From positions 1 through 9,645 of the forward strand of contig JALXCH010000661.1 in NCBI GenBank assembly GCA_026991005.1: a DNA stretch of 9,645 bases. The letters are read 5' to 3'. The position numbers and the translations under genes are program-made. This DNA comes from Calditrichia bacterium. GTDB lineage: Bacteria; Calditrichota; Calditrichia; RBG-13-44-9. This document shows positions 1 through 6,160 of this stretch, piece by piece; position 1 is the first letter of the stretch, and each line of letters opens with the position of its first letter. The notes under the pieces are model-generated. The model did not search any database, was not told the origin of the DNA, and saw only the letters and a program-made list of their open reading frames with translations.

Positions 1-1601
1 ATGCGGTTTTCTTGAAATCCCACACTTTGAGTATGGTTCTTCCCCTCATGCTCCAATTTTTATTGATTAGCTTACTGCGTGGTGTATTGCATTACGGAGA
101 GAAATCCACAGCCAGCCAGGTTTCCTTCCGCATTAAGCACACCTTGCGCCAGATGCTTACCCGGCACATCACCCGGCTGGGTCCGGCATTCACTAAAGGA
201 GAACGCAGCGGCGAAATTAGCAACACCCTGCTCAACGGTGTAGAAAGTCTGGATGCTTATTTTCGGGAATATTTACCTCAGCTTTTTCTCTCCGCCCTGG
301 TGCCCACTCTTATTTTGTTTTTCGTGTTTCCCCGGGATTTACTCTCCGGATTTGTTTTCCTGCTCACCGCGCCCATCATCCCCATTTTCATGCTCCTAAT
401 TGGTCACATTGCCCAATCTCTCACTCAGAAACAGTGGAAGAGCCTTAGCCGGATGAGCGCTCACTTTCTGGATGTTCTGCAGGGGCTCACCACCTTAAAA
501 ATTATGGGGCGTAGCCGGGAGCAAATTGAGGTGATTGCTCGCATTACTGACGAATTTCGCCAGAGCACCATGAAGGTGCTGCGGGTGGCTTTTCTGTCTG
601 CTCTGGCGCTGGAAATGATTGGCACCATCAGCACCGCCGTGGTGGCTGTGGAAATTGGAATTCGTTTGATGTACGCCCGGATGGAATTCCTCCCGGCACT
701 GTTCATTCTGATTCTGGCACCGGAATTTTACCTGCCCATGCGCCTGCTGGGGGCGAAATTCCATGCGGGGATGGAAGGCGTTGCCGCCGCCAACCGCATC
801 TTTCAAATACTGCAGCAAAAGCCTCTCACTTCCGGAGGAACACAGCGTCCCCGCCTGCAACTCAATGAACAAACCATCCACTTCCGGGAGGTTTCTTTTA
901 CCTATCCGGGAAGCACACATCCTGCTCTGGAGGAAATTACTTACCAATTTTCGCCCGGCAGCCGCACTGCTATTATCGGTCCCAGCGGTTCCGGGAAAAC
1001 CACCCTCACCTGGCTCCTCATGCGTTTCCTCGATGCCAGCGAAGGTCAAATTCTGATTGACCAGCAGCCGCTGAACGAAATCGATCCCGATTTCTGGCGC
1101 CAACAAATTGCCTGGGTACCGCAGCAACCTTATCTGTTTCACACCACGATTCAGGAAAACATCCGTCTGGCACGGCCCGATGCCACAGAGGCGGAAGTGA
1201 TTCGGGCAGCCCAACAGGCACACATTCACGAATTCATTGCCAGTTTGCCGGAAGGTTACCGCACTATTGTGGGGGAACGGGGTGCCCGGCTAAGCGGCGG
1301 CCAGGCACAGCGCATTGCTCTGGCGCGCGCTTTTCTGAAAGACGCTCCCTTGCTGATTCTGGACGAACCCACCTCTAACCTGGACCCCGAAACCGAGCAA
1401 CTGCTGGGTGCGTCCATGAAAGAACTCATGCAGGGCCGGACCGTTGTGGTCATTGCTCATCGGCTGGAAACGGTGCAGCAAATGGATCGGATTCTGGTGC
1501 TGAGCCGGGGTCGCATCATCCAGCAGGGAACCCCGGAAGAGCTTGCCCGGCAGGAAGGTTTGTACCAGCAATTGCTAAAAGCCTACGGAGGGGCAGCATG
1601 A
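1..1601 (+). CDS. cydD: Thiol reductant / heme ABC exporter subunit CydD (5' truncated)
   Basis: This is an inner-membrane ABC half-transporter that pairs with CydC. CydDC is required for assembly of cytochrome bd oxidase; it was described as a cysteine/glutathione exporter and more recently linked to heme transport. The frame is open to the window edge, so the TTG at 12 is not trusted as the start. By comparison with the family, the first transmembrane helix (roughly 40-60 residues) lies upstream. Numbering from the TTG, hydrophobic segments lie near 7-26, 88-107, 111-131, 193-217 and 226-242. The CydD-typical stretch APEFYLPMRLLG is at 236-247. The nucleotide-binding domain has Walker A GPSGSGKTT (323-331), Q-loop Q371, signature LSGGQ (427-431), Walker B LLILDEP with D451/E452, and switch H483, so it should be an active ATPase. 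Its TGA stop overlaps the cydC ATG (ATGA), implying translational coupling. The family call is firm; CydD rather than a generic exporter rests on the 236-247 motif and the partner gene. Confidence 0.9.
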   Translation, partial: AVFLKSHTLSMVLPLMLQFLLISLLRGVLHYGEKSTASQVSFRIKHTLRQMLTRHITRLGPAFTKGERSGEISNTLLNGVESLDAYFREYLPQLFLSALVPTLILFFVFPRDLLSGFVFLLTAPIIPIFMLLIGHIAQSLTQKQWKSLSRMSAHFLDVLQGLTTLKIMGRSREQIEVIARITDEFRQSTMKVLRVAFLSALALEMIGTISTAVVAVEIGIRLMYARMEFLPALFILILAPEFYLPMRLLGAKFHAGMEGVAAANRIFQILQQKPLTSGGTQRPRLQLNEQTIHFREVSFTYPGSTHPALEEITYQFSPGSRTAIIGPSGSGKTTLTWLLMRFLDASEGQILIDQQPLNEIDPDFWRQQIAWVPQQPYLFHTTIQENIRLARPDATEAEVIRAAQQAHIHEFIASLPEGYRTIVGERGARLSGGQAQRIALARAFLKDAPLLILDEPTSNLDPETEQLLGASMKELMQGRTVVVIAHRLETVQQMDRILVLSRGRIIQQGTPEELARQEGLYQQLLKAYGGAA

Positions 1602-3346
1602 ACGGCATTCTGAAACGATTGTGGGGTATCGCTTCCCACTACCGCAACTGGATGGCACTTTCGGCTTTGCTGGGGTTCCTTACGGTGGGAAGCAGTGTGG
1701 GATTGATGATGACCTCGGCATTCATTATTGCCAAAGCAGCTCTGCATCCTTCCATTGCGGAGTTAAATGTTGCCATCGTGGGGGTACGTTTTTTTGGGAT
1801 TGCCCGGGGAGTGTTCCGTTACCTGGAACGCCTTGCCTCCCACGAAACCACCTTTCGACTGCTGGCTCGCTTCCGGGTGTGGTTTTATCGGCATTTGGAA
1901 CCGCTGGCGCCCGCCCGCCTGATGCAGTACCGGAGCAGCGACCTGCTTACCCGCCTGGTAAGCGATGTGGAAAGCCTGGAACATGTGTTTGTGCGAGTCC
2001 TCTATCCCCCGATTGTGGCAGTTCTGGTGCTGGCTCTGATGTGGCTGCTGCTGGGGGTGTTCAACCCGCTTTTTGCTCTTTCTCTTACACTTTATATGAC
2101 CCTTGCCGGTACGGCCATCCCTTTCCTGATGTACCACTGGGGAAAGCAAACGGGGCAACAAATTGTGAACGTTCGGGCACGGCTAAACCATTTAACAATT
2201 GACGGAGTGCAGGGATTGCCCGATTTGCTTGTTTTTGGAGGAGCGCGCCAGCATCAACAACAATTCCAGCAGACCAGCCTGGAGTTGGCCCGCTTACAGC
2301 GCCGTATGGCTCGCCTGCAGGGCCTGAGTGAAGCTCTGATGGGGCTTCTGGTAAACCTGGCGGTGTTCACCATCCTCTACCAGGCGATCCCGTATGTGTC
2401 TAATTCCATTCTGAATGGTGTGTATCTCTCGGTAATTGTGCTGGGAGTGATGGCGGCTTTCGAAGGGGTGGCGGAGTTGCCCAATGCGGCGCAGTTCTGG
2501 GAGAAAAGCAAACAATCTGCCCAACGACTGTTCGAAATCATCGATGCGGAGCCGGAGGTGCAGGACTCGGCTCAGCCCCAACCTCTCCCCAATCATTATT
2601 CGTTAACCGTACAGCAACTCACTTTTGCCTACCAGCCGGGGGATTCTCCCGTGCTTCGGGATATTTCCTTTACACTGAAAGAAGGAGAAAATCTGGCCAT
2701 TGTGGGACCCAGCGGAGCCGGAAAATCCACCCTGTTTAACCTGTTGCTGCGCTTCTGGGAATTTCGGGAAGGAAGCATTCGCATTGGAGAGCGGGATATT
2801 CGGGAAATTCCGCAGGAACAGGTACGTGCTCTTTTCGCCATTGTTTCTCAGCAATCGCATTTGTTTGCCGGAACCATCCGCGAGAACCTGTTATTGGCAC
2901 GTCCCGATGCCAGCGAAGAGGAGATGGTGGTGGCGGCGCGTCAGGCGGAAATTCACGATTTTGTTCTTTCCCTTCCCCGGGGATACGATACTTATGTGGG
3001 CGAATTGGGGGGCTTACTCAGCGGCGGCGAGCGCCAGCGCCTGATTATCGCCCGGGCTCTGCTGAAACAGGCTCCCATCCTGCTCTACGACGAACCCACC
3101 TCTAACCTCGATGCCCTCACTGAGCAAAAAATTATGAACACCATCCGGAAATTGGGTCAACAGCATACCACCTTGCTTATTACCCACCGTCTGGTGGGGT
3201 TGGAACATTTCTCCCGCATCCTGGTGCTGGTGAACGGGCAGATTATCGAACAGGGCACCCACGCCGAACTCATGGCACAATCCACCTACTACAAACACCT
3301 CTTTAACCAGCAGCGCCAGATTGCGGTACTGGAATCTCTGCGCTGA
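1598..3346 (+). CDS. cydC: Thiol reductant / heme ABC exporter subunit CydC
   Basis: This is the second half-transporter of the CydDC heterodimer, 582 residues, close to the usual family length. The ATG at 1598 overlaps the cydD stop, which fixes the start and indicates co-translation. The membrane domain has hydrophobic helices near 18-45, 134-153, 156-178, 248-266 and 272-290. The CydC-typical region FFGIARGVFRYLERLASHET, followed by TFR, starts at residue 65, and SSDLLTRLVSDVESL is at 113-127. The ATPase domain has Walker A GPSGAGKST (370-378), signature LSGGE (474-478), Walker B LLYDEP with D498/E499, and switch H530. All catalytic motifs are intact in both subunits, so neither site looks degenerate. 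The C-terminus is short and ends LESLR. The cydAB oxidase genes are not in the window; they may lie upstream of cydD, but this is inference only. Confidence 0.92.
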   Translation: MNGILKRLWGIASHYRNWMALSALLGFLTVGSSVGLMMTSAFIIAKAALHPSIAELNVAIVGVRFFGIARGVFRYLERLASHETTFRLLARFRVWFYRHLEPLAPARLMQYRSSDLLTRLVSDVESLEHVFVRVLYPPIVAVLVLALMWLLLGVFNPLFALSLTLYMTLAGTAIPFLMYHWGKQTGQQIVNVRARLNHLTIDGVQGLPDLLVFGGARQHQQQFQQTSLELARLQRRMARLQGLSEALMGLLVNLAVFTILYQAIPYVSNSILNGVYLSVIVLGVMAAFEGVAELPNAAQFWEKSKQSAQRLFEIIDAEPEVQDSAQPQPLPNHYSLTVQQLTFAYQPGDSPVLRDISFTLKEGENLAIVGPSGAGKSTLFNLLLRFWEFREGSIRIGERDIREIPQEQVRALFAIVSQQSHLFAGTIRENLLLARPDASEEEMVVAARQAEIHDFVLSLPRGYDTYVGELGGLLSGGERQRLIIARALLKQAPILLYDEPTSNLDALTEQKIMNTIRKLGQQHTTLLITHRLVGLEHFSRILVLVNGQIIEQGTHAELMAQSTYYKHLFNQQRQIAVLESLR

Positions 3347-3413
3347 AAGGGAAAATTTTCAGTCCGTTCCTATGATTCTTCCACTCCCCGTTTTTATCGG
3401 ATTCAAAATATGG

Positions 3414-3442
3414 TTGGAACTGTGCGCATTTCAGATTAATTT
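3414..3442 (+). promoter_or_regulatory. Possible sigma70-like promoter for ftsH
   Basis: TTGGAA (3414-3419) and TAATTT (3437-3442) are separated by 17 bp in the 122-bp gap between cydC and ftsH. The -10 match is poor, so this is only a candidate. No convincing terminator follows cydC, so ftsH could equally be reached by read-through from cydDC. Confidence 0.2.
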
Positions 3443-3468
3443 CACTTAACAAAAATATGGAGTAAACC

Positions 3469-5385
3469 ATGGAAAAAAAGACCAAATTTTCCATCTGGTA
3501 TTACATTTTTGTGTTTCTAACGATTTTAATGTTGCAGGTTTTATTATTCTCCGGAAGTGCCATCAGAGAAATTTCCTACAAACAGTTTATCGATTACATC
3601 AACCAGGACAAGGTGGAAAGTGTGGTTATCACGCAGGATAAAATTTACGGGCTGCTGCGCGAAGATACCACGGCAGCAGCCAGCAAAACCGCCGTGCATC
3701 CTGCTACATCTCATAAAATAAAAGAAGTCCCCAAACGTACCCCCTGGAGTTTAAGACTGGAAGAATACGAAGATCAGTTGCGGCGGGAGTTTCGGGTGGT
3801 TCGTCTGGAGGATGACAAACTGCTGGATCGGCTGGAAGCTCACCATGTGGATTTCCGGGGACGTATCGAAAGCAACTGGCTGCGCAATTTTTTCCTGAAC
3901 TGGATTATTCCCTTCGGCTTTCTGGCCTTCATCTGGCTGTTGCTGATTCGCCGGATGGGACCTGGACCGCAGGTATTAAACATCGGTAAAAACAAGGCTA
4001 AAATTTATGCCGAAGACCCCAAGAATAAAGTGACGTTTAAAGATGTTGCGGGTATTGACGAAGCGGTGGAAGAAGTAAAGGAAGTAGTGGAGTTTCTGAA
4101 AAATCCCCAAAAATATACTCGTTTAGGTGCCAAACTTCCCAAGGGGATTCTACTGGTGGGACCTCCGGGAACCGGGAAAACTCTGCTGGCTAAAGCCGTG
4201 GCCGGGGAAGCGGGAGTTCCGTTTTTTAGCATGAGTGGTTCGGATTTTGTGGAAATGTTTGTGGGTGTGGGCGCTGCCCGGGTACGGGATTTGTTTGCGG
4301 AAGCCAAGGCCAAAGCCCCCTGCATCATCTTTATTGATGAGATTGATGCCATCGGTAAGAGCCGGGCGGCGGGACCCGTGGTAGGCGGGCACGATGAGCG
4401 GGAGAATACCCTGAACCAGCTTCTGGTGGAGATGGATGGCTTTGATCCCAAAATCGGCATCGTTCTGATGGCAGCAACCAACCGCCCGGATGTGCTGGAT
4501 CCCGCCCTGCTGCGTCCCGGCCGTTTCGACCGCCAGATTCTGGTGGATCGCCCGGATATGAAAGGGCGCGAAGCGATTTTTCGGGTGCACACCCGGCATC
4601 TGGTGCTTGGCGATGATGTGGATCTGGCCAAACTGGCGGCTCAGACGCCGGGATTTGCCGGAGCGGAAATTGCCAACGTGTGCAACGAAGCTGCACTACT
4701 AGCCGCCCGGAAACAAAAAAATAAAATTACCATGGAAGATTTCATGGAAGCCATCGAACGGGTGGTGGCCGGTCTGGAAAAGAAAAACAAACTGATTAAC
4801 GAACGGGAACGGAAGATCGTGGCTTACCACGAATCCGGGCACGCCATTGTGGGCTACTTTACTCCCGGAGCCGATCCCATCCGCAAAGTTTCCATCGTCC
4901 CCCGGGGGATGAGTGCGCTGGGCTACACGCTGCAAACCCCACTGGAAGACCGCTATTTGATGAGCCGCCAGGAACTGCTGGGTAAAATCAAGGGGCTTCT
5001 GGGGGGACGAGCAGCGGAAGAAATTGTTTTTGGCGAGGTATCCACCGGTGCTTCCAACGATCTGGAGCGTGCCACCAAAATTGCCCGAAACATGATTATG
5101 GTGTACGGAATGAGTAAACGCCTGCCCAACATTTCGCTGGTGGAAGAGGAAGGCAATCGCTTCATGGGGCAAGGACCCCGGGTGGCTGAACGTTCCGAAA
5201 AAATTGCCGAGATGATTGACCAGGAAGTTCTGGAAATTATTCAGGAATGTTACGATTATGCCAAAGACATTCTCACAAAAAAGAAAGACAAGCTGGAAGA
5301 GATGGCTCAAACGCTTCTTCGGAAGGAAGTGATCCTGGAAGACGATATCCGGAGCATCCTGGGTCCCCGGGAAGAAAAATCGTAA
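3469..5385 (+). CDS. ftsH: ATP-dependent zinc metalloprotease FtsH
   Basis: This is a membrane-anchored hexameric AAA+ protease that degrades misfolded membrane proteins and short-lived regulators, with ATPase and protease domains in the cytoplasm. It has 638 residues, a normal length. The ATG at 3469 follows GGAG (3459-3462) by 6 nt, which supports the start. The first transmembrane segment is at about 6-28, then a periplasmic domain, then a second segment at about 141-160 and the positive RRM stop-transfer. AAA+ motifs are Walker A GPPGTGKT (231-238), pore loop MFVGVG (263-268), Walker B FIDEID (288-293) and the second region of homology with N338 and arginine fingers R349 and R352. The peptidase motif is HESGH (454-458) with E455 catalytic, and D531 in STGASNDLE is the expected third zinc ligand. 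Nothing is missing. The gene sits alone between cydDC and an intrinsic terminator. There is no folding or cell-division gene beside it, so the neighbours add little to the functional call. Confidence 0.97.
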   Translation: MEKKTKFSIWYYIFVFLTILMLQVLLFSGSAIREISYKQFIDYINQDKVESVVITQDKIYGLLREDTTAAASKTAVHPATSHKIKEVPKRTPWSLRLEEYEDQLRREFRVVRLEDDKLLDRLEAHHVDFRGRIESNWLRNFFLNWIIPFGFLAFIWLLLIRRMGPGPQVLNIGKNKAKIYAEDPKNKVTFKDVAGIDEAVEEVKEVVEFLKNPQKYTRLGAKLPKGILLVGPPGTGKTLLAKAVAGEAGVPFFSMSGSDFVEMFVGVGAARVRDLFAEAKAKAPCIIFIDEIDAIGKSRAAGPVVGGHDERENTLNQLLVEMDGFDPKIGIVLMAATNRPDVLDPALLRPGRFDRQILVDRPDMKGREAIFRVHTRHLVLGDDVDLAKLAAQTPGFAGAEIANVCNEAALLAARKQKNKITMEDFMEAIERVVAGLEKKNKLINERERKIVAYHESGHAIVGYFTPGADPIRKVSIVPRGMSALGYTLQTPLEDRYLMSRQELLGKIKGLLGGRAAEEIVFGEVSTGASNDLERATKIARNMIMVYGMSKRLPNISLVEEEGNRFMGQGPRVAERSEKIAEMIDQEVLEIIQECYDYAKDILTKKKDKLEEMAQTLLRKEVILEDDIRSILGPREEKS

Positions 5386-5418
5386 AAAACCTGCTCCGGA
5401 ATAACGGATAAAATGAAT

Positions 5419-5462
5419 TTCCGGGAACGGGGAAGATATTTTCCCCAGCCCCGGAATTATTT
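5419..5462 (+). terminator. Intrinsic terminator downstream of ftsH
   Basis: A long hairpin begins 33 nt after the ftsH stop. TTCCGGG (5419-5425) pairs with CCCGGAA (5450-5456). After a 3x3 internal loop, GGGGAA (5429-5434) pairs with TTCCCC (5441-5446) around a 6-nt loop. TTATTT follows at 5457-5462. The stem is strong but the T-run is short and broken by one A. The last five bases are also the left copy of the TATTT direct repeat bordering the mobile element, so the original tail may have been altered by the insertion. Confidence 0.7.
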
Positions 5463-5479
5463 GAGGCTGTGTAAAAATG
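5463..5479. repeat. Left terminal inverted repeat of the MITE-like element
   Basis: GAGGCTGTGTAAAAATG. It differs from the reverse complement of the right end at positions 5 and 11 only. TATTT precedes it directly. Confidence 0.65.
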
Positions 5480-5517
5480 AAAAGCAGAAGGATATTTAAT
5501 CAATAACATGCATATTG

Positions 5518-5543
5518 CAATTTACCATATTTATGTAAAATTG
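5518..5543. repeat. Left subterminal palindrome
   Basis: CAATTTAC (5518-5525) can pair with GTAAAATTG (5535-5543) with one bulged base. The loop contains ATATTTAT, which recurs in the palindrome near the right end (5861-5887) when that is read on the opposite strand. AT-rich sequence makes this less certain than the terminal repeats. Confidence 0.4.
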
Positions 5544-5714
5544 TAGCAGAAAAGAACGTAGAATTATTTTTTACCTGAATTTAGTGTTTTTCTACGGACT
5601 CTAAGACTCCATCATTAAGTCAACAACACAGGAATATTTTTGTATCTTTGCCTTTTTGCAAACCCTAAAATTCAAGGAAAATCATTAAATAATATCAATT
5701 TGCACTGTTTTTAT

Positions 5715-5845
5715 TATAGCCACGAGCTTCAGCTCGTGGATTATTTAATCTTTCTCTCAAAATCAGGCTTTAGCCTAAATTTGGGCTAAAGCCCAATTTG
5801 TAGTTTGGGCCTTAAGTTCCCCCGAGCTGGAAGCTCGGGGCTATA
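5715..5845. repeat. REPIN-like pair of inverted REP palindromes with a central hairpin
   Basis: Palindrome A is at 5720-5739 (CCACGAGCT, loop TC, AGCTCGTGG; 9 bp). Palindrome B is at 5820-5840 (CCCCGAGCT, loop GGA, AGCTCGGGG; 9 bp). Read inward from both ends, each is preceded by TATAG, giving TATAGCCACGAGCTTC at 5715 and TATAGCCCCGAGCTTC on the opposite strand from 5845, 15 of 16 identical. The one difference is an A-T pair in A and a C-G pair in B, so pairing is preserved. Between them is a perfect 10-bp stem GGCTTTAGCC (5766-5775) / GGCTAAAGCC (5784-5793), with an alternative 7-bp stem TTGGGCT/AGCCCAA at 5781-5796. Two inverted REP sequences around a spacer is the layout of REPINs mobilised by IS200-like RAYT transposases; no such transposase is in this window. 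Confidence 0.7.
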
Positions 5846-5860
5846 TTTTACTTCAAATGA

Positions 5861-5887
5861 CAATGTATAAATATACCATTTACATTG
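5861..5887. repeat. Right subterminal palindrome
   Basis: CAATGTA (5861-5867) pairs with TACATTG (5881-5887), 7 bp, with an AT-rich 13-nt loop. It ends directly beside the right terminal inverted repeat, which starts at 5888, and resembles the palindrome at 5518-5543. Confidence 0.45.
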
Positions 5888-5904
5888 CATTTTCACACAA
5901 CCTC
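5888..5904. repeat. Right terminal inverted repeat of the MITE-like element
   Basis: CATTTTCACACAACCTC, the inverse of 5463-5479 at 15 of 17 positions, followed directly by TATTT. Confidence 0.65.
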
Positions 5905-5909
5905 TATTT

Positions 5910-6160
5910 TTTAAGGGGAAATTCCCACACTTAGCCTCCCGGATAAACCCGACTTACCAATTGTAATGGTCAAGGGATTGTTCAGGGCACATTCAACGGC
6001 AAAAAGGAGACAATCCCACATTCACCAGCAAATGTATCCGGGCCGATTTTAGTTTCACAAAAATTCTTTCCTCCGGTCAAATCTTAAAATTGCGCTTATT
6101 GATTTGTACACCGCTAACAACAGCAATCCAGGTTAGGGTAAAAAATATGGTTACATTTCC
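5910..6160. other. Intergenic spacer without a recognised gene
   Basis: This is the stretch between the MITE-like element and the stop of the convergent minus-strand gene. It holds a 16-bp imperfect direct repeat (CACATTCAACGGCAAA at 5988-6003 and CACATTCACCAGCAAA at 6017-6032, 14/16) and an 8-bp inverted repeat (GGGATTGT 5974-5981 / ACAATCCC 6010-6017). A minus-strand open stretch of about 33 codons crosses it but is too short, and lacks a start, to call a gene. No clear terminator for the minus-strand gene is visible. Confidence 0.6.

Larger units (their letters stand above)
5463..5904. mobile_element. MITE-like non-autonomous element, 442 bp
   Basis: The left end GAGGCTGTGTAAAAATG (5463-5479) is the inverse of the right end CATTTTCACACAACCTC (5888-5904), matching at 15 of 17 positions. 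The pentamer TATTT lies exactly outside both ends (5458-5462 and 5905-5909), as expected for a target-site duplication. No credible open reading frame lies between the ends, so any movement would depend on a transposase encoded elsewhere. The interior is AT-rich and carries three GC-rich palindromes near its right half. Ends of the form GAGGCTGT...AAAA are common among several insertion-sequence families, but I cannot assign one by eye. Because the flanks are AT-rich, a chance TATTT match is possible; the inverted repeat is the stronger evidence. It could also be the relic of a larger insertion sequence after internal deletion. Confidence 0.65.

Noticed and set aside
495..1229. Long minus-strand open frames opposite cydD, and similar ones opposite cydC and ftsH
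   Set aside because: They lie antisense to genes with complete conserved motifs and show no domain pattern of their own.
3343..3362. CTGAAA / TTTCAG hairpin overlapping the cydC stop codon
   Set aside because: Only 6 AT-rich pairs and no T-run after it, so it is not credible as a terminator.
5643..5650. TATCTTTG, matching the Bacteroidota -7 motif TAnnTTTG
   Set aside because: No TTTG/TTG element at the required upstream spacing and no gene downstream; probably chance in AT-rich DNA.
5715..5845. CRISPR-like array of palindromic repeats
   Set aside because: Only two related palindromes, in inverted rather than direct orientation, without regular spacers; REP-type structure fits better.
5986..6090. 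Minus-strand open stretch of about 33 codons ending LPLNVP
   Set aside because: No start codon with a ribosome site, a stop directly upstream, and partly made of the short direct repeat; not supported as a gene or pseudogene.
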